Shown here: in pieces, positions 1 to 5,128 of the stretch
Layout: the number at the start of each line of letters is the position of its first letter
Numbering within the stretch: position 1 is the first letter of the stretch
Assembly: GCA_903893935.1 (NCBI GenBank)
Contig: CAITOD010000141.1
Location: 1 to 7,655, forward strand
Direction of reading: 5' to 3'
DNA length: 7,655 nucleotides
DNA from: an uncultured Sphingomonadales bacterium
GTDB taxonomy: Bacteria; Pseudomonadota; Alphaproteobacteria; Sphingomonadales; Sphingomonadaceae
The notes under the pieces: generated by a model
What the model saw: the letters and a program-made list of their open reading frames with translations, nothing else
What the model was told of the DNA's origin: nothing
Database searches by the model: none
Made by a program: the position numbers and the translations under genes

Positions 1-339
1 CTCTATTCGAACCGGCTGCGCCAGGGGATGAAACTGCAGGCCGATCCCACGATCATCTATCCGATCACGCAAGGCCGACCGCTCGGCCGCCGCATTCGCG
101 AATCCGAAATCCGCGCGGTCAACGATTACAACACCTACAGCATGGTCGGCCTGCCCAAGGCGCCGATCACCAATCCCGGCCGCGCCAGCATCGCCGCGGT
201 GCTCGATCCGGCCGATACCCATGCGCTCTACATGGTGGCCGACGGCAGCGGCGGGCATGTCTTTGCCGACACGCTCGACGCGCACAACGCCAATGTCGCC
301 AAATGGTTTGCGATCCGCCGCGCGCGCGGCGAGATGTGA
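1..339 (+). CDS. mltG: Endolytic murein transglycosylase MltG, C-terminal part (5' end outside window)
   Basis: MltG (YceG family) is an inner-membrane lytic transglycosylase that cuts nascent glycan strands and so sets peptidoglycan chain length. The reading frame is already open at base 1 and ends with TGA at 337-339, leaving 112 residues. Family hallmarks visible in order are SNRLRQGMKLQADPT near the start, GRPLGRRIRESE, YNTY, GLPKAPITNPGRASI, then DPADTHALYMVADGSGGHVF and a closing HNANVAKW segment. These are the well-conserved last third of the YceG domain. The catalytic glutamate and the N-terminal membrane helix lie upstream of the window and cannot be checked. The frame is intact with no frameshift. 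Identification is by recognition of the family motifs and is very secure for a fragment. Confidence 0.96.
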   Translation, partial: LYSNRLRQGMKLQADPTIIYPITQGRPLGRRIRESEIRAVNDYNTYSMVGLPKAPITNPGRASIAAVLDPADTHALYMVADGSGGHVFADTLDAHNANVAKWFAIRRARGEM

Positions 340-363
340 TCGCACGCGTGGCGAGGCGCGGCG

Positions 364-378
364 TTAACGATTCGATAA
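364..378 (+). promoter_or_regulatory. Candidate CtrA-binding box (TTAA-N7-ATAA) containing a GANTC site
   Basis: TTAA at 364-367 is followed by seven bases and ATAA at 375-378, one mismatch from the alphaproteobacterial CtrA consensus TTAA-N7-TTAA. GATTC at 369-373, inside the spacer, fits the CcrM methylation target GANTC. The site lies about 145 bases upstream of the 2H-phosphoesterase gene and 25 bases after mltG stops. The match is seen directly; binding by CtrA is inference, and an AT-rich motif of this length can occur by chance. Confidence 0.35.
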
Positions 379-438
379 GGGATTACCCTGTACGTAGTTT
401 CTCGCAGGCCAAACCAACCCTCCGGTTAGACTGCTTGC

Positions 439-505
439 GCGGGAACATTGCGGCCTTTGCCGAAGCCTCCATCCACGGCCTTGCGGCCTGGCCGAGTGTT
501 CCCGC
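439..505 (+). other. 16-bp imperfect stem-loop in the leader of the 2H-phosphoesterase gene
   Basis: Bases 439-449 pair with 495-505 (11 pairs including one G-U). After a single bulged G at 450, bases 451-455 pair with 490-494. The loop is 34 bases. The stem ends 18 bases before the ATG at 524, and a short TTTT follows at 509-512. It could be a structured 5' leader, an attenuator, or the end of a short RNA that starts after the CtrA-like box. I do not recognise a known RNA family; it lacks the conserved 4.5S RNA core. Confidence 0.45.
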
Positions 506-523
506 CCATTTTCCGATAAACCG

Positions 524-1051
524 ATGATCACCACCGACCGCACCCCGCATCTGGTGCTGGCGGTGATGCCCGATGCGCTGCAAGCGCAGCTCGATGCGCT
601 TCGGCGCGCGCATTATCCCCCCGAGCGCAACCGCTCGCCCGCGCATTGCACGCTGTTCCACGCGGTGCCGGGCATGGTCGCGGCCGAATTGACCGAACTG
701 ATCGCCGCACTCACCGCACAGACCCCGCCGCCGCCCGCGCGGATCGATCGCGTGCTCGATCTCGACACCGGCACTGCGCTCGGCGTGCTCAGCCCCGATC
801 TGATCGCGCTGCGCGACGATCTCGCCGACCATTTCCACGGCCTGCTGACCGGCGGCGATGCGATGCCTGCGCGATTGCATGTCACAGTGCAGAACAAAGT
901 CGATCGACCCACCGCGCGCGCGCTGCAACGTGCACTCGCAGCATCATGGCATCCGATCGACACGACCATACCGGCGATCGCAGTGCACCGCGTGGTCGAT
1001 GGCGCGTGGGTGTCGGTCGGCACCTGGCGGTTCCGTCATGCCCGGCGCTAA
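524..1051 (+). CDS. 2H phosphoesterase, 2'-5' RNA ligase family protein
   Basis: A 175-residue soluble protein of the 2H phosphoesterase (LigT/ThpR-like) superfamily. The two HxT motifs that define the fold are present: H41-C-T43 in PAHCTLFHAVPG and H119-V-T121 in ARLHVTVQNKV. They are about 78 residues apart, as expected for the two lobes around one active site. Known family members hydrolyse 2',3'-cyclic phosphates or join RNA 2'-5' ends. Which substrate this one uses cannot be told from sequence. The length is normal for the family. The chosen ATG has no convincing Shine-Dalgarno sequence; the bases before it are pyrimidine-rich and then AT-rich. I saw no better in-frame start upstream. 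No signal peptide is visible. It is separated from mltG by 184 bases, so it probably has its own promoter, and its stop codon lies inside a small hairpin (1046-1067). Confidence 0.88.
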   Translation: MITTDRTPHLVLAVMPDALQAQLDALRRAHYPPERNRSPAHCTLFHAVPGMVAAELTELIAALTAQTPPPPARIDRVLDLDTGTALGVLSPDLIALRDDLADHFHGLLTGGDAMPARLHVTVQNKVDRPTARALQRALAASWHPIDTTIPAIAVHRVVDGAWVSVGTWRFRHARR

Positions 1052-1067
1052 GCTGCGCACCTTAGCG
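1046..1067 (+). other. 7-bp hairpin overlapping the stop codon of the 2H-phosphoesterase gene
   Basis: CGCTAAG at 1046-1052 pairs perfectly with CTTAGCG at 1061-1067 across an 8-base loop. The TAA stop (1049-1051) lies within the left arm. No T-run follows, so it is not a textbook intrinsic terminator. It may mark the mRNA 3' end or be chance. I find no gene in the rest of the gap to 1220. Confidence 0.3.
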
Positions 1068-1220
1068 TAGATTCCGAGGCTTGGCCCGCGCGACAAGGCG
1101 CTTAAGGCAACTTCGTAGCGCGGCGCAATCGTCCCCGCGACTTCCCATCCCTTTTTCGATGGATCGGCGATCGGCACCAATGGCCGCGCGGCATCGAAAT
1201 TCGTCCTGGAGCATTCTATC

Positions 1221-1919
1221 ATGATCAATTTCCGCTATTTCACGACCACATCGGCACTGGCCGCCGTGCTTGTCGCAACAATCGCGCCGCTCGCAGCTCA
1301 CGCTGGTGAACAGACGCAGGCTGAAATGGCGATAGCCGCAGCACAAGGCAAAATCGATGCGGGCGAGAAAGTCGGGGCCGGGCAGCAGGCGCCCGAACTC
1401 CAGGCGCAGGCGCGCCAAGCTTTGCAGTCGGCACAGGATATGCTGGCACATCACCAGAAGCGCGAAGCGATCGCCGCAGCCCAGCACGCGAGCGAACTGG
1501 CCGACCAGGCGATGGTCAGTGCCAACACGCGCAAGACCGAGGCCGAACGCGACCGCCGCAACGATCTGAAAGATGCCGCAGTGTCGGCGCAGACCAACGC
1601 CGCCAATGCCAATGCGCGCGCCAGTTCGGCCGAGGCGGCGACATCCAGCGCCAACCAGCGGGTCGATGCCGCGCAGCAGGCGACCGACGCCGCCAACAGC
1701 CGCGCCAGTGCCGCCGAAGCGGCCGGAGCTGCCGCCACCGCACAAGCCGACGCCATGCGCAATGCACCCACGACCACGACTCTGGCCGTCACGCAGCACG
1801 ATAGCGATGAAGCCGCCGCGGCGCCGGTGCACCATGTGCGCCATCGCGTGGTTCACCACCACGCCCACCCGGTGCATGCCAAAACCACCACGACAACGGT
1901 GACCACCAGCCACCCCTGA
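1221..1919 (+). CDS. Exported DUF4398-like protein with alanine-rich coiled coil and His-rich C-terminus
   Basis: A 232-residue protein of unknown function. Residues 1-28 form a signal peptide ending AHA before GEQ. No lipobox cysteine is present, so the mature protein is probably soluble and periplasmic. Residues about 33-108 have the alternating Ala, charged-helix pattern of DUF4398 domains (AEMAIAAAQGKIDAGEKVGA, then LAHHQKREAIAAAQHASELA). Residues about 115-180 are a long Ala-rich helix with repeated A-N-x-R-A-S/D and AEAA units, resembling the alanine coils of OprI/Lpp-type proteins. The last 30 residues hold nine histidines (204, 205, 208, 212-214, 216, 219, 231) among Thr and Val, which suggests metal binding. 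GGAG at 1208-1211 supports the ATG. A 10-bp hairpin follows the stop, then another small exported protein. The protein is real with high confidence; its role is unknown. Confidence 0.85.
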   Translation: MINFRYFTTTSALAAVLVATIAPLAAHAGEQTQAEMAIAAAQGKIDAGEKVGAGQQAPELQAQARQALQSAQDMLAHHQKREAIAAAQHASELADQAMVSANTRKTEAERDRRNDLKDAAVSAQTNAANANARASSAEAATSSANQRVDAAQQATDAANSRASAAEAAGAAATAQADAMRNAPTTTTLAVTQHDSDEAAAAPVHHVRHRVVHHHAHPVHAKTTTTTVTTSHP

Positions 1920-1928
1920 ACCCGATTG

Positions 1929-1953
1929 CCCGCCGGGCGCGATGCCCGGCGGG
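1929..1953 (+). terminator. 10-bp perfect GC hairpin between two exported-protein genes
   Basis: CCCGCCGGGC (1929-1938) pairs perfectly with GCCCGGCGGG (1944-1953) around the loop GCGAT. It starts nine bases after the stop of the DUF4398-like gene. No T-run follows, so it may act as a partial or factor-assisted terminator or as an mRNA 3'-end stabiliser, setting different expression levels for the genes on either side. Confidence 0.5.
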
Positions 1954-1984
1954 ATCGCAGCGCGCGCCGAAACGGAGAAAATCG

Positions 1985-2236
1985 ATGCACCCTGTGATGT
2001 CCTGGCTTGCCGCGCTCGTGCTGGCGGGCGCAGCCGCACCGGTTTGGGCAAACGCCATCGAACAGGCCCCGCGTCCCGATCGCTTGGCATCGGCCGCACC
2101 TGTCAAGCCGGTCGTTGCGATGGTCTGGATTTATCCGGTGTGCACTGCGTCGCTGACCGATGGCTGTCTCGATCGGGCCGAAGCTGCGGTCCTCGCGCGC
2201 CCGCTGCGCCGGATGTCTGCAGCGCAATCGCGATAG
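1985..2236 (+). CDS. Small exported protein with two cysteines, unknown function
   Basis: An 83-residue ORF that I do not recognise. Residues 1-24 make a clear Sec signal peptide (MHPVMSWLAALVLAG core, cleavage predicted after WANA or thereabouts). The mature part is about 59 residues: a Pro/Ala linker, a hydrophobic patch VVAMVWIYPVC, then two cysteines, C53 and C61, eight residues apart. Those could form a disulfide in the periplasm. Its C-terminus is basic (ARPLRRM, QSR). GGAG at 1974-1977, eight bases before the ATG, gives a reasonable ribosome binding site. The gene lies 65 bases after the DUF4398-like gene and 49 bases before the DUF3775 gene on the same strand, so co-transcription is plausible apart from the hairpin at 1929-1953. 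The signal peptide, RBS and spacing argue for a true gene; function is unknown. Confidence 0.65.
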   Translation: MHPVMSWLAALVLAGAAAPVWANAIEQAPRPDRLASAAPVKPVVAMVWIYPVCTASLTDGCLDRAEAAVLARPLRRMSAAQSR

Positions 2237-2285
2237 CGCGTCGCCGTCCTCGCGCAAGCGCCCGCCCGAACGAGAGCTCCAAATC

Positions 2286-2666
2286 ATGCCGCAATTGACC
2301 CTGACACCCGACAACGCGCTTGCGATTGCGCAGATGGCGCGGCAATTCGATGTCAAAGTGCCGCAGTCCGATCCCGACAGCGGATCAAACCCTAGCGACG
2401 ACATGGGCATCGATGCGCTCGAATTCGGCGCGCACGATGATCTCGAGCGCGAGCTTGTATCGGTAATCAGCGATCTCAACGACGACGAACAGCGCGACCT
2501 GATCGCACTGATCCTGCTTGGCCGGGGCGATTTTGCGCTCGAGGAATGGATCGCGGCGCGTGCGGCATGGACCGACATCGGCCGCGCCAAAACCCCGCGT
2601 TTCGTTATCAATATCCCGCTGATGAGTGATTACCTTGAAGACGGTCTGTCGTTTTTCAACGATTGA
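2286..2666 (+). CDS. DUF3775 domain protein
   Basis: A 126-residue cytoplasmic protein with the features of DUF3775, a family found mainly in Alphaproteobacteria and without a known function. Visible marks are an N-terminal MPQLTLTPDNALAIAQMARQ helix, a loop of Asp/Ser/Pro at residues 28-40, and a core LNDDEQRDLIALILLGRGDF (64-83) followed by EEW (86-88). The near-invariant C-terminal end is PLMSDYLEDGL (111-121). A longer in-frame start exists at 2160, but it would overlap the previous gene and adds a basic, unconserved-looking stretch. The ATG at 2286, preceded by GAGAG, matches the usual domain start. No signal peptide or membrane segment is present. It converges on the zinc alcohol dehydrogenase gene and ends right before a strong shared hairpin. 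I recall DUF3775 genes near dehydrogenase or stress genes in related genomes, but this is memory, not shown here. Confidence 0.85.
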   Translation: MPQLTLTPDNALAIAQMARQFDVKVPQSDPDSGSNPSDDMGIDALEFGAHDDLERELVSVISDLNDDEQRDLIALILLGRGDFALEEWIAARAAWTDIGRAKTPRFVINIPLMSDYLEDGLSFFND

Positions 2667-2668
2667 CA

Positions 2669-2701
2669 CGTCGTGCGTGGCCCGCGCGGCCACGCATGAC
2701 G
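2669..2701. terminator. Bidirectional 14-bp hairpin between convergent genes
   Basis: Bases 2669-2682 pair with 2688-2701 (14 pairs, one of them G-U) around the 5-base loop CGCGC. The structure fills almost the whole 41-base gap between the DUF3775 stop (2666) and the alcohol dehydrogenase stop (2708). That position between convergent genes strongly suggests transcription termination on both strands. Neither side has a T-run, so it departs from the classic intrinsic terminator. Confidence 0.7.
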
Positions 2702-2707
2702 GGACTG

Positions 2708-3772
2708 TCAGGCTTCGATAATCACTTTGAGTGCACCAGTCTTTGCCGCATCGCCAAAGGTCTCGTACGCTTCGAGGATTGCGTCGAGTTTGAAGCGATG
2801 CGTAATCAGTTTCTTTGCATCGATCTTGCCCGCTTTGAGCACTTTGAGCAGCATCGGCGTGCTTGAAGTGTCAACCAGCCGCGTGGTGATGGCAATGTTG
2901 CGATCCCAAAGCCGTTCGAGATGGAGCGCCACCGGCAGGCCGTGGACGCCGATATTGGCGATGATCCCGCCTGCCGCCACAATCTGTTCGCACAGTTCGA
3001 ACGTCGCCGGAATCCCGACCGCCTCGATCGCCGTGTCGACGCCCTTGTTGTCGGTCAGCGCCATCAGTGCTGCGACCGCCTTGCCATCGCCGCTGTTGAT
3101 CGTGTGCGTCGCGCCGAATGTCATCGCCACGGCCAGCCGTTTGTCGTCGAGATCGATCATGATGATCATGCCCGGCGAATAGAATTGCGCGGTCAGCAGG
3201 GCTGCAAGCCCGATCGGCCCGGCTCCGACAATCGCCAGCGTCGCGCCCGGTGCGACTTTGCCATTGAGCACGCCGCATTCGAAGCCGGTCGGCAGGATGT
3301 CGCTCAGCAGCACCAGCGCTTCTTCATCGACGCCGGCGGGGATCGGGTAAAGGCTGGTATCTGCATGCGGAATGCGCACGAATTCGGCCTGGGTGCCGTC
3401 GATCGTGTTGCCGAGAATCCAGCCGCCGGTGGTGCAATGCGAATACATGCCGCGACGGCAATATTCGCAGCGGCCGCAGGCGCTGACGCACGAAATCAAC
3501 ACATGGTCGCCCGGCTTGAAGGTGGTCACCGCGGCGCCCACGCTTTCGATCACGCCCACGCCTTCGTGGCCGAGAATGCGACCGGGTGTGCAACTGGGCA
3601 GATCGCCTTTGAGGATATGCAGATCGGTGCCGCAGATGGTGGTGCGGGTCACCCGGACGATTGCATCGCCCGGCGCGGTGATCGCGGGCCTGGCATGGCG
3701 CTCGAACACGGGTTTGCCGGGTCCTTTGTAGACCAGCGCGTGCATGGTCGATGGCGTGGCGAGATCGTTCAT
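2708..3772 (-). CDS. Zinc-dependent alcohol dehydrogenase (medium-chain dehydrogenase/reductase)
   Basis: A 354-residue MDR-superfamily enzyme that oxidises an alcohol, or reduces an aldehyde or ketone, with NAD(P). Catalytic zinc ligands fit C47 (TTICGTDLHI), H69 (GHEG) and D158 (LLSDILPTGFE). An Asp as third ligand is known from the Clostridium beijerinckii and Thermoanaerobacter secondary alcohol dehydrogenases. The structural zinc site is complete: C99, C102, C105, C113. The nucleotide fold has GAGPIG at 183-188, and D207 in MIIMIDLDD at the end of the second strand, which favours NAD over NADP (inference). The ATG at 3772 is preferred because AAAGG lies eight bases upstream; an in-frame ATG 42 bases further upstream and one at 3745 are less likely. 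It is divergent from the LTXXQ-protein gene and convergent with DUF3775. The physiological substrate is unknown; proximity to a succinate-semialdehyde-type dehydrogenase makes a 4-hydroxybutyrate-like alcohol one possibility. Confidence 0.93.
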   Translation of the reverse strand: MNDLATPSTMHALVYKGPGKPVFERHARPAITAPGDAIVRVTRTTICGTDLHILKGDLPSCTPGRILGHEGVGVIESVGAAVTTFKPGDHVLISCVSACGRCEYCRRGMYSHCTTGGWILGNTIDGTQAEFVRIPHADTSLYPIPAGVDEEALVLLSDILPTGFECGVLNGKVAPGATLAIVGAGPIGLAALLTAQFYSPGMIIMIDLDDKRLAVAMTFGATHTINSGDGKAVAALMALTDNKGVDTAIEAVGIPATFELCEQIVAAGGIIANIGVHGLPVALHLERLWDRNIAITTRLVDTSSTPMLLKVLKAGKIDAKKLITHRFKLDAILEAYETFGDAAKTGALKVIIEA

Positions 3773-3835
3773 CGCGGATACCTTTGTGAGCGGGGACGGG
3801 GGCGAGCGTTGCACCCGGCTTTGATTTTACCTGCT

Positions 3836-3854
3836 CTGCCGGACCTCCCGGCAG
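3836..3854. other. 7-bp hairpin beside the large inverted repeat
   Basis: CTGCCGG (3836-3842) pairs with CCGGCAG (3848-3854) around ACCTC. Its right arm shares bases 3852-3854 with the outer part of the neighbouring large inverted repeat, so the two structures would compete if both formed in RNA. It lies 64 bases upstream of the alcohol dehydrogenase start, in that gene's probable leader. Confidence 0.35.
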
Positions 3855-3912
3855 CCTCGGAATGTACCCAAAATCAGCCGTGCATGGCGGACTGGGTACA
3901 TTCCGCTGGCTG
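3852..3912. promoter_or_regulatory. Large inverted repeat (13-bp perfect core) in the divergent intergenic region
   Basis: CGGAATGTACCCA at 3858-3870 is repeated in exact inverted form at 3893-3905, separated by 22 bases. A further five pairs (3852-3856 with 3908-3912) extend it outside a small asymmetric bulge. The repeat sits between the divergent alcohol dehydrogenase (start 3772) and LTXXQ-protein (start 3996) genes, about 85-90 bases from each. Each arm carries the 8-base block TGTACCCA. It could be a paired operator for a dimeric regulator serving both promoters, or a cruciform or RNA hairpin. No T-run follows on either strand, which argues against a simple terminator. I do not recognise the motif. 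Confidence 0.6.
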
Positions 3913-3995
3913 ACACCATGCGGCCGGGCGCGCAGCGTTAGGTCTCTCCCATCGCTCCAATCCGGATCGGTGCCAGGTTTGAAAAGGAACGCAGC

Positions 3996-4493
3996 ATGGT
4001 CTCCAGTTCACATCCGCTCGCCACGACATCGGCTCGCCGCCCACGCGGACGCATCGCCCTTGCCGGTCTGGTCGGCGCCGCGATCCTGTTGGTTCCCGCG
4101 CTGGCTTCGGCCGAAAGCGATTCGCACTATCATCACCATGTGTGGGGCAAGACGGCGAGCGAACGCGAAGAAAGCGTCGAACTGCGTATCAGCAATATGC
4201 ACAAGCAACTGCATATCACGCCCGCCGAGGAACCCGCCTGGGCCGAAGTCGCCCGCGCGATGCAGGCCAACGAAACGCGCATGCAGGACATGATCACCGC
4301 GCGCGAAGCCGAGCCTGTGCACCACGTCACCGCGCCCGAAGATCTGAAAATCTACGAACGCTTCAACCAGGCGCATGTCGAGGGGCTGCAACAGCTGCGC
4401 GTCTCGTTCGAAGCGCTCTACACCGCGATGCCCGACGCGCAGAAGCGGGTCGCCGACGAGGTTTTCGACAAGTTCGGCAACGGACACGACTGA
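3996..4493 (+). CDS. Exported LTXXQ-motif (Spy/CpxP-like) protein
   Basis: A 165-residue periplasmic protein of the Spy/CpxP (LTXXQ) family. Members are helical envelope-stress chaperones or sensors. Residues 1-39 are a signal peptide with an unusually long basic N-region (RRPRGR), a hydrophobic core ALAGLVGAAILLVPALA and cleavage after ASA. The mature N-terminus has a His cluster (H44, H46-H48). The first family motif appears as LHITPAEEPAW (72-82), with the final Gln of LTXXQ replaced, a form I recall from alphaproteobacterial members. A second, weaker repeat is LYTAMPDAQKRVADEVF (141-157), where Gln is kept. Long amphipathic helices lie between them. AAGGAA at 3984-3989 is an excellent Shine-Dalgarno sequence for this ATG. 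It is divergent from the alcohol dehydrogenase and 65 bases upstream of a Gly-rich exported protein. The fold assignment is confident; the His cluster hints at metal response but is not proof. Confidence 0.88.
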   Translation: MVSSSHPLATTSARRPRGRIALAGLVGAAILLVPALASAESDSHYHHHVWGKTASEREESVELRISNMHKQLHITPAEEPAWAEVARAMQANETRMQDMITAREAEPVHHVTAPEDLKIYERFNQAHVEGLQQLRVSFEALYTAMPDAQKRVADEVFDKFGNGHD

Positions 4494-4496
4494 TCC

Positions 4497-4543
4497 GGGC
4501 GGCGGCGCGACGCGCCGGCCAATCCGCTCTCCGCCCTGTTTTT
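4497..4543 (+). terminator. Candidate terminator after the LTXXQ-protein gene
   Basis: GGGCGG (4497-4502) pairs with CCGCCC (4531-4536) and encloses an inner hairpin of CGGCGC (4503-4508) with GCGCCG (4512-4517). Two bases after the outer arm comes TTTTT (4539-4543). It begins four bases after the TGA and is the only hairpin in the window followed by a clear T-run. The unpaired stretch 4518-4530 makes the fold imperfect. It also overlaps the leader of the next gene, so it could attenuate that gene. Confidence 0.45.
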
Positions 4544-4558
4544 CTAGGATTTTGCGCC

Positions 4559-4927
4559 ATGCATACGCTTTCTCCAATTGATCGATCGCCCCGCCAGCGG
4601 GTTTTGCGGTTCTGCGCCCGGCTCGCCATCGGCGCCACACTGGCACTCGCACTCACCACCGCGCCGGCGATGGCAGGTCCGCGCGGCGGCGGCGGTCGCG
4701 GCGGCGGTGGTAGTGGCGCGCACGGTGGCGGCGGTCAGGGCGGGGGCGGTCAGGGCGGCGGTGAACGCGAAGGTGGCGGTCATGACGGCGGCGGCGGTCG
4801 CGGCCACGGCTATGGCGGCTGGGGCGGCGGGTACTATCCCGGTCCCGCGATTGTTTATGGCGGGCCTTACTATTGCACGCCGCCGGTCATCTATCTGCCG
4901 GTCTACCCCTACGATTACTGCGAATAG
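4559..4927 (+). CDS. Glycine-rich exported protein
   Basis: A 122-residue secreted or periplasmic low-complexity protein. Residues 1-39 form a signal peptide (basic RQRVLRFCAR, then LAIGATLALALTTAPAMA, cleavage before GP). Residues 40-92 are mostly Gly with Arg, His, Gln, Asp and Ser, including a repeated GGGGQ unit. The C-terminus (93-122) switches to an aromatic, Pro-rich segment (YYPGPAIVYGG, then PPVIYLPVYPYDY) with two cysteines, C106 and C121. Such Gly-rich tracts plus Tyr/Pro ends are common in small alphaproteobacterial exported proteins of unknown role. AGGA at 4546-4549 supports this ATG; in-frame upstream codons would run through the LTXXQ gene and are rejected. It may be transcribed with the LTXXQ gene through the possible attenuator at 4497-4543. 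No enzymatic motif is visible; it could be structural, surface-adhering or a filler peptide. Confidence 0.72.
   Translation: MHTLSPIDRSPRQRVLRFCARLAIGATLALALTTAPAMAGPRGGGGRGGGGSGAHGGGGQGGGGQGGGEREGGGHDGGGGRGHGYGGWGGGYYPGPAIVYGGPYYCTPPVIYLPVYPYDYCE
4731..4758 (+). repeat. Short tandem repeat inside the Gly-rich gene
   Basis: The 13-base block GCGGTCAGGGCGG occurs at 4731-4743 and 4746-4758, a 15-base period that encodes GGGGQ twice. The period is a multiple of three, so copy-number change would keep the frame. It lies within a longer GGC/GGT-rich tract covering about 4680-4840. Confidence 0.6.
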
Positions 4928-4938
4928 GCCTTGTCCGG

Positions 4939-4963
4939 GGCGCTGCGTGCAAGGTGCGGCGCC
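4939..4963 (+). other. Hairpin after the Gly-rich gene
   Basis: GGCGC (4939-4943) pairs with GCGCC (4959-4963), and three more inner pairs (4944-4946 with 4956-4958, one G-U) extend the stem around a 9-base loop. It starts 12 bases after the stop. No T-run follows. A weak terminator or 3'-end stabiliser is possible. Confidence 0.35.
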
Positions 4964-4993
4964 TCGTCTCCTGCCAGACCTGAAAGAACCGCG

Positions 4994-5128
4994 ATGAATG
5001 GTCGCCCCGTCGTTACCCATGCGCGCACCGACTTCAAAGCTCTGTCCTTGGCCAACCAGATCAAGGTGCAGGCCAATTGGTACGCCCACAAAATTGTTGG
5101 CAGCCATTGGTGGCAATTATTTCAGTAG
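4994..5128 (+). CDS. Doubtful 44-residue ORF
   Basis: A short ORF beginning ATG AAT GGT CGC and ending TAG, encoding a basic-aromatic peptide that finishes GSHWWQLFQ. GAAAG, about eight bases upstream, is a weak ribosome binding site. The first 30 or so codons keep the high-GC third positions of the neighbouring genes. The last dozen shift to AT-rich codons as the sequence runs into the AT-rich control region. I do not recognise it; there is no signal peptide or membrane segment. It may be a small gene, a leader peptide upstream of the aldehyde dehydrogenase, a gene remnant, or chance. Confidence 0.25.
   Translation: MNGRPVVTHARTDFKALSLANQIKVQANWYAHKIVGSHWWQLFQ

Noticed and set aside
395..515. 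4.5S (SRP) or 6S RNA gene
   Set aside because: The conserved SRP core sequence is absent and there is no convincing long closed 6S-type stem with a central bubble; neighbouring genes do not match either locus.
303..527. 74-codon plus-strand ORF spanning the mltG end and the leader stem-loop
   Set aside because: It starts inside mltG in another frame, has no supporting RBS and overlaps the structured leader.
944..1228. 94-codon minus-strand ORF covering the gap before the DUF4398-like gene
   Set aside because: It overlaps the 3' end of the 2H-phosphoesterase gene, has no clear ribosome binding site, and its second half is antisense to coding sequence. Some residues look protein-like, but not enough to call it.
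1062..2099. 345-codon open frame on the minus strand
   Set aside because: It is antisense to the DUF4398-like gene, crosses two gene boundaries and shows no recognisable motif.
2921..3913. 330-codon open frame on the plus strand opposite the alcohol dehydrogenase
   Set aside because: The minus-strand frame has complete zinc and nucleotide motifs; this frame is low-information and runs through the inverted repeat.
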